Position numbers and translations under genes: made by a program
Shown here: positions 53,470-61,929 of the stretch, piece after piece
Layout of the letters: every line of letters starts with the position of its first letter
How positions within the stretch are numbered: position 1 is the stretch's first letter
Notes under the pieces: model-generated
Told to the model about the DNA's origin: nothing
Seen by the model: only the letters and a program-made list of their open reading frames with translations
Databases searched by the model: none
NCBI RefSeq assembly: GCF_030816965.1
Contig: NZ_JAUSYQ010000002.1
Coordinates: 930,001-994,000 of the forward strand
From: Streptomyces canus
Lineage (GTDB): Bacteria > Actinomycetota > Actinomycetes > Streptomycetales > Streptomycetaceae
Length of the DNA stretch: 64,000 nucleotides
Direction: 5' to 3'

Positions 53470-53487
53470 CTGGGGGATCTCCCCCAG
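53470..53487. promoter_or_regulatory. Inverted repeat upstream of the ThuA-like gene
   Basis: CTGGGGGA and TCCCCCAG are perfect 8-base arms with a 2-base centre, 29 bases before the ThuA-like start. It could be an operator or a hairpin in the 5' leader. Confidence 0.4.
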
Positions 53488-53516
53488 GAACCTTTCGTGC
53501 CCCACAAAGGAACAAG

Positions 53517-54227
53517 ATGACGCGTAAGAAAGCACTGGTGGTCCGAGGCGGCTGGGAGGGACATCAGCCGGTCAAGGCCACGGAGCTGTTCCTGCCCTTC
53601 CTGGAGAGCAGTGGCTACGACGTCCGGATCGAGGAGTCGACCGATGTCTACGCCGACAGCGCCGAGATGGCCGCCACCGACCTCGTCGTGCAGTGCGTGA
53701 CCATGTCGGAGATCACCGCCGAGCAGGTGTCGGGGCTGAGCGCGGCCGTGGTGGCCGGTACCGGCTTCACCGGCTGGCACGGTGGGATCGCCGACTCGTT
53801 CCGTGCCTCCGCCGACTATCTCCACCTGGTGGGCGGCCAGTTCGCGACCCATCCTGGCAAGGAGCCGTGCGAGCGGCGGGGCGGCGAGGAGGACAACTTC
53901 CTGCCGTACACCGTCACCCTCACCGAACTCGGCCGCGAACACCCCGTCACCGCGGGCATCGAGGACTTCGAGCTGCACACCGAGCAGTACTGGGTGCTCC
54001 ACGACGACCTGGTCGACGTCCTGGCCACCACCACCCACCCGGCACAGCCGTGGCAGCCCTGGCACCGGCCGGTCACCTCCCCGGCGGTCTGGACCCGTCA
54101 GTGGGGTGCCGGACGTGTCGTGGTGACGACACCCGGGCACAACCTCGACGTCCTCGAGAACCCCAACGTCCGCACCGTCATCGAGAGGGGCATGCTGTGG
54201 GCGACGCGCACCGCATCGGCGTCGTAG
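53517..54227 (+). CDS. ThuA-like domain protein
   Basis: A 236-residue protein from ATG 53517 behind AAAGGA. ALVVRGGWEGHQPVKATELF at the start, AGTGFTGWHGGIADSF and QYWVLHDDL are typical of ThuA (trehalose utilisation) proteins, which share the glutamine-amidotransferase-like fold. ThuA proteins are often paired with Gfo/Idh/MocA oxidoreductases, as here: the next gene overlaps by 31 bases. The pair probably handles keto-sugars; the exact reaction is unknown. Confidence 0.87.
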   Translation: MTRKKALVVRGGWEGHQPVKATELFLPFLESSGYDVRIEESTDVYADSAEMAATDLVVQCVTMSEITAEQVSGLSAAVVAGTGFTGWHGGIADSFRASADYLHLVGGQFATHPGKEPCERRGGEEDNFLPYTVTLTELGREHPVTAGIEDFELHTEQYWVLHDDLVDVLATTTHPAQPWQPWHRPVTSPAVWTRQWGAGRVVVTTPGHNLDVLENPNVRTVIERGMLWATRTASAS

Positions 54228-55300
54228 GTCTCGGCGTCATCTCCCGCGCCTACCTGGACACACTCGTCGGCCACCGCGCCGCGCGCGTCACCGCGGTCGC
54301 CGACCTGGACGCCTCCCGGTCGGCCGCCGTCGCCGCCGAACTGCCCGGAGTGCAGGCGCTGTCCGTCGAGAAACTGCTGAGCAGCCCGGACGTCGACACG
54401 GTGCTGAACCTCACCGTCCCCGCGGCGCACGCCGAGATCGCCCTCGGTGCCATCGGCCACGGCAAGCACGTCTACGGCGAGAAACCGCTGGCCGCCGAAC
54501 TCACCGACGCCCGCACCGTCCTGGAGGCCGCGGCGAAGGCGGCGGTGGGAGTGGGATGTGCGCCGGACACGGTCCTGGGCACCGGCGTCCAGACGGCGCG
54601 GGCGGCGGTGGAGGCCGGGGCCGTCGGCCGACCGCTGTTCGCCTCGGCCGCCATGGTCACCCCCGGCCACGAACGGTGGCATCCCCACCCGGACTTCTAC
54701 TACACGGCCGGTGGCGGTCCCCTGCTGGACATGGGGCCGTACTACCTGTCCTCCCTGGTGCATCTGCTGGGTCCGGTGCGTGCCGTGATCGGTGCGTCCA
54801 GCCGGCGCCGCACCGAGCGGGTCATCGGGTCCGGTCCGCGCACGGGCGAGCGGATACCGGTGGAGGTGGACAGCCACGTCTCCGGGGTCCTCGAACACGA
54901 GGGCGGGGTCCTGACGACGATCACGACGAGCTTCGACGGCGTCGCCACCACGGCCGCGCCGATCGAGGTCCACGGCGAGAGGGGCACTCTCACGGTCCCG
55001 GATCCGAACAACTTCGACGGCGAGGTACGGCTCCTCGAACTCGGCGAGGCTGAGAAGGGGTGGCGCACGCTCTCGCCGTCCGCGGGCTACGTCGGAGCCG
55101 CCCGGGGCGTCGGTCTGCTCGACTTCGTCGCCGCCGACGGACAGCGGGCACCGCGCGCGAGCGGTGAACTCGCCCTGCATGTACTGGAGACGATGACCGC
55201 CCTGCTGCGTTCGTCGGCCGAGGGGCGGCGGATCGAGCTGTCGACGTCGGTGGAGCGGCCTGTTCCGGTGCCGCTGACACCTCCGCAGGAATGGCGGTGA
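54197..55300 (+). CDS. Gfo/Idh/MocA family oxidoreductase
   Basis: A 367-residue NAD(P)-dependent sugar oxidoreductase from GTG 54197, with GAGAGGGG about 7 bases upstream, overlapping the ThuA gene. IGVVGLGVISRAYLDTL is the nucleotide-binding motif, and GKHVYGEKPLAAEL contains the conserved EKP loop with the catalytic Lys. The C-terminal GGGPLLDMGPYYLSSLVHLLG holds the usual catalytic-site Asp and Tyr. It likely oxidises or reduces a sugar or inositol. It is convergent with, and abuts, the GCS2-like gene. Confidence 0.92.
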   Translation: MGDAHRIGVVGLGVISRAYLDTLVGHRAARVTAVADLDASRSAAVAAELPGVQALSVEKLLSSPDVDTVLNLTVPAAHAEIALGAIGHGKHVYGEKPLAAELTDARTVLEAAAKAAVGVGCAPDTVLGTGVQTARAAVEAGAVGRPLFASAAMVTPGHERWHPHPDFYYTAGGGPLLDMGPYYLSSLVHLLGPVRAVIGASSRRRTERVIGSGPRTGERIPVEVDSHVSGVLEHEGGVLTTITTSFDGVATTAAPIEVHGERGTLTVPDPNNFDGEVRLLELGEAEKGWRTLSPSAGYVGAARGVGLLDFVAADGQRAPRASGELALHVLETMTALLRSSAEGRRIELSTSVERPVPVPLTPPQEWR

Positions 55301-56779
55301 TCAGTCCACCGGCCAGGTGTGCACGGGTGCGTTGAGGTGCATGTAGTCCATGTATGTCGTCGTCATCCGCCGCAGCGCCTCCTGACGGTCTCCGACGCCT
55401 GACTTCTCCAGGTGGTGGACCGTCTCCGCCTGCCACACGGCGCCGTTGCGGGCGGTGACGCAGCGCTGCTCGATGACGCCGAGCAGGGGCTCCCGCCACT
55501 CCGTGTCCATGCCGGCCAGCTCCAGGCCCCGGTGGGCGAGGGGCAGCAGGAGCCGCAACACCAGTTCCGTGACCGGCACTTCGCCCGCTCCCGGCCAGTA
55601 CAGGCGGGCGTCGATGCCGTCACGGGCGGCGGTGTGCAGGTTCTCCTCGGCGACCGAGAAGGACATGCGCGTCCACACCGGCCGGTCCTCGTCGACCAGG
55701 GCGCGCGTCAGGCCGTAGTAGAAGGCGCCGTTGGCGATGATGTCGGCCACGGTGGGCCCGGCGGGCAGGACCCGGTTCTCGATGCGCAGATGCGGGCCGC
55801 TGTCGGTGACGGCGTAGATCGGGCGGTTCCAGCGGTAGATCGTGCCGTTGTGCAGGGTCAGTTCGCCGAGTTCCGGGACACCGCCGCCGTTCAGTGCTTC
55901 CTGCGGGTCCTCGTCGTCGCAGATCGGCAGGAGCGCGGGGAAATAGCGGACGTTCTCCTCGAAGAGATCGAAGACGCTGGTGATCCACCGCTCCCCGAAC
56001 CACACCCGGGGCCGTACGCCTTGTGCCTTGATCTCCTGGGGGCGGGTGTCGGTGGCCTGCTCGAAGAGAGGGATGCGGGTCTCGCGCCACAGCTCCTTGC
56101 CGAAAAGGAAGGGCGAGTTGGCCGCGAGGGCGATCTGCACGCCGGCGACGGCCTGTGCCGCGTTCCAGTAGTCCGCGAACTCCTTGGGGGCGACCTGGAG
56201 ATGGAACTGCGTGCTGGTGCAGGCAGCCTCGGGGGTGATGGCGTCGGCGTACATCGCGAGGCGGTCGACGCCCTCCACCTTGATGCGCAGGTCCTCACCG
56301 CGCGCCGCGAAGATCTGCTCGTTGAGCAGCCGGTAGCGCGGATCGCCCGACAGGGCGGCCTCGCCGACGTCCGCCTCGCCCAGAGTCGGCAGAATGCCCA
56401 CCATGATCAGGTGCGCGCCGATAGCCGAGGCGCGTTCCTCGGCGTGGTTGAGGGCGTCGCGGATCTCCTGCTCCCAGGAGCCGGGTCCGCCGGACAGGAG
56501 CCGGCGCGGCGGAATGTTGATCTCGAGGTTGAAGCGGCCCAGCTCGCTGGACCAGGCGGGGTCGGCGATCGCCTGGAGCACCTCGGTGTTCCGCATCACC
56601 GGGAGGTCGTCCTCGCCCACCAGGTTGAGCTCGATCTCCAGCCCGACCTGCGGGCGCTCGCTCTCGAAGCCGGACTCGCGCAGCATCTGCGCGAGGACGT
56701 CCAGGCAGGTGTGCATCTTGTCCCGGTACCGTCGGCGGTCCTCCCGCGTGAACACCAGGGCCGGCACGTCACGTCCCAT
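55301..56779 (-). CDS. Glutamate-cysteine ligase-like (GCS2) protein
   Basis: A 492-residue protein from ATG 56779, with GGGAGG 5 bases upstream. VGLEIELNLVGEDDLPV holds the Glu-rich metal/ATP motif, ELGRFNLEINIPPR the substrate part, CTSTQFHLQVAP and FSVAEENLHTAARDG other conserved segments. Family 2 ligases (YbdK/EgtA-like) join glutamate or related acids to amines in an ATP-dependent step. The gene stands alone between convergent neighbours, and a role in thiol synthesis is not shown by context. Confidence 0.85.
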   Translation of the reverse strand: MGRDVPALVFTREDRRRYRDKMHTCLDVLAQMLRESGFESERPQVGLEIELNLVGEDDLPVMRNTEVLQAIADPAWSSELGRFNLEINIPPRRLLSGGPGSWEQEIRDALNHAEERASAIGAHLIMVGILPTLGEADVGEAALSGDPRYRLLNEQIFAARGEDLRIKVEGVDRLAMYADAITPEAACTSTQFHLQVAPKEFADYWNAAQAVAGVQIALAANSPFLFGKELWRETRIPLFEQATDTRPQEIKAQGVRPRVWFGERWITSVFDLFEENVRYFPALLPICDDEDPQEALNGGGVPELGELTLHNGTIYRWNRPIYAVTDSGPHLRIENRVLPAGPTVADIIANGAFYYGLTRALVDEDRPVWTRMSFSVAEENLHTAARDGIDARLYWPGAGEVPVTELVLRLLLPLAHRGLELAGMDTEWREPLLGVIEQRCVTARNGAVWQAETVHHLEKSGVGDRQEALRRMTTTYMDYMHLNAPVHTWPVD

Positions 56780-56837
56780 CGGGCCTCCCGAGTCCCCTCG
56801 GCGGATACCTCTCCCGCCCAGAGTCCCACCTCGACGG

Positions 56838-56870
56838 CGCCCCGGACACTCGGCGCACGCCGCCGGGGCG
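56838..56870 (-). terminator. Hairpin after the GH31 operon
   Basis: CGCCCCGG (56838-56845) and CCGGGGCG (56863-56870) form an 8-bp stem with a 17-base loop, 17 bases past the GH31 stop codon on the minus strand. Confidence 0.5.
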
Positions 56871-56886
56871 GTGTGCGACCTCCTGC

Positions 56887-58902
56887 TCACAGAACGTGCG
56901 CTCCGGCCCGTAGCCAGAGCGGGGCGGCGGTGAGGGGGATGCGGACCCGACGCCAGGCAGGTCCGGTGATCGGCCCTCCGGAGCCCGCGTACGGCAGCCA
57001 CTCCCCCGGCGGGAACCACACCTGTCTGCGTCCACCCGGCGCGTACAGGGGGGCGACCAGCAGGTCGAGGCCCAGCAGGTACTGGAGGTCGGCCGCGTGG
57101 GCGTCCGGGCGGTCGGGGTGGTCCAGTGCCATGGGACGGGCGAGCGGTTCTCCGGTGCGGACCGCGTCGGCGGCGGCGCGGTGGACGTACGGCAGCAGGC
57201 TCGTGCGCAGCCGGGCCGCGTGCAGGACGGCCGTGTACGCCTCCTCGCCGAAGTCCCAGGGCAGCCGGGACGTCATGCCGTGGAACCGGCTGAGGGGTGA
57301 GAGCAGGCCGAACTGCGCCCATCGGACGAAGAGTTCGGGATCGGGTGTGCCATGGAAGCCGCCGATGTCGTGGCTCCAGAAGGGGTGGCCGGAGAAGGAG
57401 AGCGAGAGGCCCGCGCGCAAGGTCGACGCCAGGTCCTGCCAGCTCGCGTTGGGGTCGCCGGTCCACTTGGCGCCGTGTCGCTGGCCGCCGGTCCAGGTGG
57501 AGCGGCCCCAGGTCAGGCCGTGGCCCGCGGCCTCCTGGGTGACCTCGGCGACCAGGTCGTTGAAGAGCAGGGGGTAGAGATTGTGCAGCCGGTCGCCGGT
57601 CATGCCGTCGTACGCCACCGCCTCCGCGGGAACCGCCTCACCGAAGTCGGTCTTCAGGACCGAGGCTCCGGTGGCCAGGGTCTGGCGGACGCGGTCCCGG
57701 AACCAGTCGACGGCGCCGGGATGGGTCAGGTCGAGGACGGCCGAGTCCGGGTGGGCGCCGCCCCAGACCTGGCCGGTCCAGGTGGTGCCCGAAGGGGCGT
57801 GCAGGAACCAGCCGTTGCGGTCCGCCTCGGCGAAGTACGGGCTGTCGACGCTGACGTACGGGTTCATCCAGAGCGAGACGTGGAAGCCCTGTCCGGCCAG
57901 GTGGGTCATCAGCCCGCGGGGGTCCGGGAACGCCTCGGTGTCCCATTCCATGTCCGACCAGCGGCCGGGCCGCTGCCAGTAGGTGTCGATGTGCAACACG
58001 TCGCAGGGGAACCCGAGTTCGCGGATGCGGCGGGCTCGCTGGCGTACCTCGTCCGCGCTGTCCCGGCGGAAGCCGCCGGAGATCCAGGGGCCGAAGGCCC
58101 AGTCCGGGGGCAGCAGGGCCGGGCCGGTCAGGTCGCGGTAGGTGCGCAGGCACTCGGTGGGGGTGCCGGTGATCAGGTAGTAGTCGAGTTCCTCGTCGGG
58201 GACGGTCAGCGACCAGGCGCCGGTGTTGCTGTGGGCGAGGTCGAAGGAGGCCGCGGTGGTGGTGTCCACGAGAACGGCGTAGCCCCGGCTGGAGAGCAGG
58301 AACGGGACGGCCTTGTAGGAGCGGGTGCCGGTCGAGCCCTGAGCGTCCTCGACCCAGCAGTCGACGCGTTGGCCGCGCAGCTCAGGGCCGGTGAAACGCT
58401 CGCCGAGTCCGTAGAAGTGCTCGTCGGGCTCGGTGAACCAGCTGTCGTGGTACGCCAGTCGGCCGTCCGCGAGTGCGGTGACGCCGAGGGGCAGGACGGT
58501 CCTGCGGTCGCTGGGGTCGCTCACATCGGTCGCCTGTTGTAGATGACGGTTCGTCAACTCCATGACGAACGGCGTCAGACGGGCTTCGAGACACAGTGAC
58601 TCGAGGTGGAGGGTGAAGGCGTCCGGTGACTGCTCGACCGTGCAGCGGGTGTCCGTCGGCGCGGTGACGACGGACACCCGGGGCGCCGCCGGCACGCCGT
58701 CCAACCGCAGCGTGATCCGTAGGCAGTTGCCCGTCGCAGGGCGCAGACGGAGGATGCCGGTACGTCCGGCCGCGGTGCGTACGTGGAGGGTTACACCGTC
58801 CTTGTCCGCGCGGGTGACGCAAGCACCGGTCAGGGGATCCGGCGCGGCCGGGATCAGGGGTGGAGGCGGTGCCACCCAGGGCGCGCGGTCACGAGGATGC
58901 AT
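56887..58902 (-). CDS. GH31 family glycoside hydrolase
   Basis: A 671-residue cytosolic enzyme from ATG 58902, with GAGGGG 9 bases upstream, 5 bases after the permease stop. The N-terminal beta-sandwich ends in HFYGLGERFTG; the barrel has DVLHIDTYWQ, LKTDFGEAVP with nucleophile Asp419, and KWTGDPNASWQDL with the acid/base Asp. These are the GH31 positions. Members release alpha-glucose or alpha-xylose. No signal peptide, so it acts on imported oligosaccharides brought in by the upstream ABC importer genes. Confidence 0.92.
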   Translation of the reverse strand: MHPRDRAPWVAPPPPLIPAAPDPLTGACVTRADKDGVTLHVRTAAGRTGILRLRPATGNCLRITLRLDGVPAAPRVSVVTAPTDTRCTVEQSPDAFTLHLESLCLEARLTPFVMELTNRHLQQATDVSDPSDRRTVLPLGVTALADGRLAYHDSWFTEPDEHFYGLGERFTGPELRGQRVDCWVEDAQGSTGTRSYKAVPFLLSSRGYAVLVDTTTAASFDLAHSNTGAWSLTVPDEELDYYLITGTPTECLRTYRDLTGPALLPPDWAFGPWISGGFRRDSADEVRQRARRIRELGFPCDVLHIDTYWQRPGRWSDMEWDTEAFPDPRGLMTHLAGQGFHVSLWMNPYVSVDSPYFAEADRNGWFLHAPSGTTWTGQVWGGAHPDSAVLDLTHPGAVDWFRDRVRQTLATGASVLKTDFGEAVPAEAVAYDGMTGDRLHNLYPLLFNDLVAEVTQEAAGHGLTWGRSTWTGGQRHGAKWTGDPNASWQDLASTLRAGLSLSFSGHPFWSHDIGGFHGTPDPELFVRWAQFGLLSPLSRFHGMTSRLPWDFGEEAYTAVLHAARLRTSLLPYVHRAAADAVRTGEPLARPMALDHPDRPDAHAADLQYLLGLDLLVAPLYAPGGRRQVWFPPGEWLPYAGSGGPITGPAWRRVRIPLTAAPLWLRAGAHVL

Positions 58903-58907
58903 GGCGT

Positions 58908-59735
58908 TCAGCCCCTCACGCTGCCCGCGGTGAGCCCGCCGACGACGAAGCGCTGGAAGACGGCGAAGACGCAGACCACCGGGATGCTGATGAGGGTGGC
59001 GGTGGCCATCAGGGCGCCCCACGACGTCCCGTGCTGCCCGATGAAGGCGTTGAGCAGGACGGTGACGGGCTGGACGTCGGGCCCGTCGGCGAGCGTGAGC
59101 CCGAACAGGAACTCTCCCCAGCCGATCAGGAAGGACAGTCCGGCAGCCGCGACCACACCGGGCACCATGAGCGGCAGGACGACCCGCAGCAGTACACCGG
59201 GCAGCCCGCAGCCGTCGACCAGGGCCGCCTCCTCCAGCTCCGGGGACATGCTGCGCATCACGGGACGCAGCACGATCACCGTGAAGGGCAGCGTGAGCGT
59301 GGTGTCGGCGGCGATCAGTCCCAGGTAGGTGCCGGTGAGACCGGCCCGGCGTTCGAGGATGAACAGCGGGGCCGCCAGCACGATGGCGGGCGGGAGCTGG
59401 GCGACGAGGAGGGCGAGCACCATCGTGCCCGAGCCCCGCATGCGGATGCGGGCGAGGGCGTAGGCCAGCGGCACGCCGAGAAGCAGCGTGAGCGCGACCA
59501 CCCCACAGGAGATGACCAGACTGTTGAGCAGGGCCCGGGTCAGGCCCTCGTACCCCAGAGCCGTCGAGTAGTTCTCGCCGGTGACGGGGCTGGGCGCCCA
59601 CTGCGGGTCCGGCGTCTGGATGCGGTCCGGCCGGGTGAGGCTGGTCTTCACCATCCAGTACACCGGCAGCAGGAAGACGGCGGTGACGAGGGTGGCGATC
59701 GCGGTCAACAGCCAGGGGTGGCGCGGCGGTCTCAT
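58908..59735 (-). CDS. CUT1 sugar ABC permease (MalG-like)
   Basis: A 275-residue permease with six helices, from ATG 59735 with GGGAGG 6 bases upstream. LVTAVFLLPVYWMVKTSL and the EAA loop EEAALVDGCGLPGVLLRVVLPL are typical of MalG. It overlaps the MalF-like gene by 4 bases and precedes GH31 by 5. It forms the channel with the MalF-like protein; no ATPase gene is present, so a shared ATPase of the MsiK type is expected elsewhere on the chromosome. Confidence 0.93.
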   Translation of the reverse strand: MRPPRHPWLLTAIATLVTAVFLLPVYWMVKTSLTRPDRIQTPDPQWAPSPVTGENYSTALGYEGLTRALLNSLVISCGVVALTLLLGVPLAYALARIRMRGSGTMVLALLVAQLPPAIVLAAPLFILERRAGLTGTYLGLIAADTTLTLPFTVIVLRPVMRSMSPELEEAALVDGCGLPGVLLRVVLPLMVPGVVAAAGLSFLIGWGEFLFGLTLADGPDVQPVTVLLNAFIGQHGTSWGALMATATLISIPVVCVFAVFQRFVVGGLTAGSVRG

Positions 59736-60643
59736 ACGGCACCTCCCGCCGGCGCCTCGTCCTCGCGCCGCAGCCGTCGCACGTACCAGACACCTGCCAG
59801 CAGGGGTACGACGAGCAGCAGCAGGCCGGCCGCGGCTCCCTGGCCGAACCGGAAGAACGTGAAGAACACCTCGTAGACGTAGAGGGAGAGCACGCGGGTG
59901 GCGTCGACGGGGCCGCCGCCGGTCATCACGAAGACGAGGTCGAAGACCTTGAAGGTGTAGAGAAGGCCGAGGAGGAGGACGGTCACCGAGACGGGCCGCA
60001 TCAGCGGGAGGGTGATGTGGCGGAGGCGCTGCCAGGCGCTCGCCCCGTCGATGGCGGCGGCCTCGTGGAGCTCGGGGTCGATGGTGTGCAGTCCGACCAG
60101 GAGCAGCAGCATGTTGAAGGGCACGCCGACCCAGACGTTGGCGAAGACCACCCCGGCCATCGAGGTGGACGGGTCGGTGAGCCAGTCGTGGGACAGACCG
60201 CTCAGGCCGACTGCTTGGAACAGGGCGTTGTAGGCGCCGGACTCCGCGTCGAGCATCCAGCGGAACAGGGTGCCGCTGACCACCGGGGGCAGCAGCCAGG
60301 CGATCAGCAGGAGGGACCGCATAAGGCCGTTGAGGGGGAACGGGCGGGCGAAGAGCAGGGCCAGGGCGAAGCCGATCGTGAACTGGAGCAGCAGCGAGCC
60401 GCAGGTGAAGACCAGGGACAGGCGCACGGAGTGCCAGAAGGCCGGGTCGTCGGCCACGCTCCGGTAGTTGTCCAGTCCGTTGAACCGCTCGGCCCCACCG
60501 AGGAGTTGGCCCAGGTCGAGGTCGTGGACGGACGTCCACACGTTGTAGAGGAGCGGGTAGGCCAGGAAGAGGGCGAGGAAGGCCATGCCCGGCAGGCAGA
60601 AGAGGTAGCCGGTGCGGCGGCGGCGCGCGGAGGGCTGGTTCAT
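59732..60643 (-). CDS. CUT1 sugar ABC permease (MalF-like)
   Basis: A 303-residue permease from ATG 60643, overlapping the binding-protein stop (ATGA). GYLFCLPGMAFLALFLAYPLLYNVW, then the central core and the EAA loop LHEAAAIDGASAWQRLRHITLPL, are typical of MalF-type proteins. It is co-expressed with the binding protein, MalG-like permease and GH31. Confidence 0.93.
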   Translation of the reverse strand: MNQPSARRRRTGYLFCLPGMAFLALFLAYPLLYNVWTSVHDLDLGQLLGGAERFNGLDNYRSVADDPAFWHSVRLSLVFTCGSLLLQFTIGFALALLFARPFPLNGLMRSLLLIAWLLPPVVSGTLFRWMLDAESGAYNALFQAVGLSGLSHDWLTDPSTSMAGVVFANVWVGVPFNMLLLLVGLHTIDPELHEAAAIDGASAWQRLRHITLPLMRPVSVTVLLLGLLYTFKVFDLVFVMTGGGPVDATRVLSLYVYEVFFTFFRFGQGAAAGLLLLVVPLLAGVWYVRRLRREDEAPAGGAV

Positions 60644-61884
60644 TGCTCGCCCAGAGCTTTGTCGATCTTTCCGGCCGCGGTCCTGGCCGCGGCGGACGGG
60701 GACGCGGATCCGGTGAGCACGGCCTGCTCCGCCTCCGCGACGGCCTGCGAGGCCTCGGCGTAGTGGGCGCCGTACTGGCGCGGCCGGGCCAGGGGCAGCT
60801 GGCTGAGGAAGAGCCGCAGGGCCGGGTCCGAGGCCCAGCTGCCCCGGTCGGCGAGGTCCTTGCGGGCGGGGAGTTCACCGAAGGCCACCAGGTACGGCAC
60901 CAGGACCGAGGGACGCTGCGTGTACTCCAGGACCTCCCACACCTTGTCCACGTGCTTGCTGTTCGCCATCGCGACCCAGTTCTCCCCGCCCAGGCAGGTG
61001 GCGGCCTCCTTGTCGCGGGGCAGGGCGACGACGTTCCAGTCGAAGTCGGCCTTCTTCAGCGTGGGGATCTGCCACGGGCCGTTGATCTGCAGCGCGGCGC
61101 GCTGGTTGAGGAAGCGGGTGTTGACGTCCTGCTGGGTCCAGCCCACGCACTGTTCGGACAGGGAGCCCTTGGCGATCAGTTCGTCCAGGAAGGTGAGCGC
61201 GGTGGCGCCGTAGGTGCTGAAGGTGTCCAGGTCGCCGCCCGCCTGCCAGAGGAAGGGCAGGAACTGGAAGACACCTTCCTCGGTGTTGATCGCGCTCAGC
61301 GCCAGGCCGTAGCGGTCGCCGCTGGTGAGTTTCTGGGCGGCGGAGGCCAGTTCGTCCCAGGTGGTGGGGGGTTCGACGTCGGCGGCCTTGAGCATGCGGG
61401 TGTTGCAGTAGAGGGCGAGGCAGTTGCTGTTGTTGGGGATGCCCAGAGTCTTTCCACCCACCTGGCAGCCCTCCCAGGGCCCCTTGTAGTACTGGTCGGC
61501 CTGGCCCCATTTCTTCACTCTGGCGGTGAGGTCGGCCAGCAGACGGCTGCTCCCGAGGGTGTTCATGGCGACGTTGTCGACGATGGCGAGATCGGGCAGG
61601 TCGCCGGAGATCGCCCCCAGGGTGATCTGCCGTTCCAGCTCCGCGAACGGGAAGGTCCGCCGCTCGATCCGCACGTCCGGGACGCCGGCCTCGATGTCCT
61701 TGATCAGGCGGTTCATTCCGGGCTGGAAGTTGTCCAGGGTGAAGTAGTCCCACCACTTGAGGGTCACCGGGCCCGACGTGTCCGAGCTGCAGGAGGTCAG
61801 GGCCGCACCTGCGCCGAGGGCGGCAGCGGCCGCTGTCGCGCCCGAGGCGCGGAGAAAGCTGCGGCGGTCGAGGGGGTACGACAT
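60640..61884 (-). CDS. Sugar ABC importer substrate-binding lipoprotein
   Basis: A 414-residue protein. The start has a twin-arginine motif (DRRSFLRASG, Arg7-Arg8) and a lipobox ending at Cys32 (LTSC), which suggests Tat export of a lipoprotein. The mature part VTLKWWDYFTLDNFQPGMNRL, ERQITLGAISGDLPDLAIVDNVAM and AALQINGPWQIP fit the family 1 sugar-binding proteins. It feeds the two permeases downstream. The ligand is probably an oligosaccharide cut by GH31. Confidence 0.92.
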   Translation of the reverse strand: MSYPLDRRSFLRASGATAAAAALGAGAALTSCSSDTSGPVTLKWWDYFTLDNFQPGMNRLIKDIEAGVPDVRIERRTFPFAELERQITLGAISGDLPDLAIVDNVAMNTLGSSRLLADLTARVKKWGQADQYYKGPWEGCQVGGKTLGIPNNSNCLALYCNTRMLKAADVEPPTTWDELASAAQKLTSGDRYGLALSAINTEEGVFQFLPFLWQAGGDLDTFSTYGATALTFLDELIAKGSLSEQCVGWTQQDVNTRFLNQRAALQINGPWQIPTLKKADFDWNVVALPRDKEAATCLGGENWVAMANSKHVDKVWEVLEYTQRPSVLVPYLVAFGELPARKDLADRGSWASDPALRLFLSQLPLARPRQYGAHYAEASQAVAEAEQAVLTGSASPSAAARTAAGKIDKALGEQ

Positions 61885-61929
61885 GTTCTGCTCCCAGGGT
61901 TCGGTGATCGGGTCACAGAAACGGACGTA

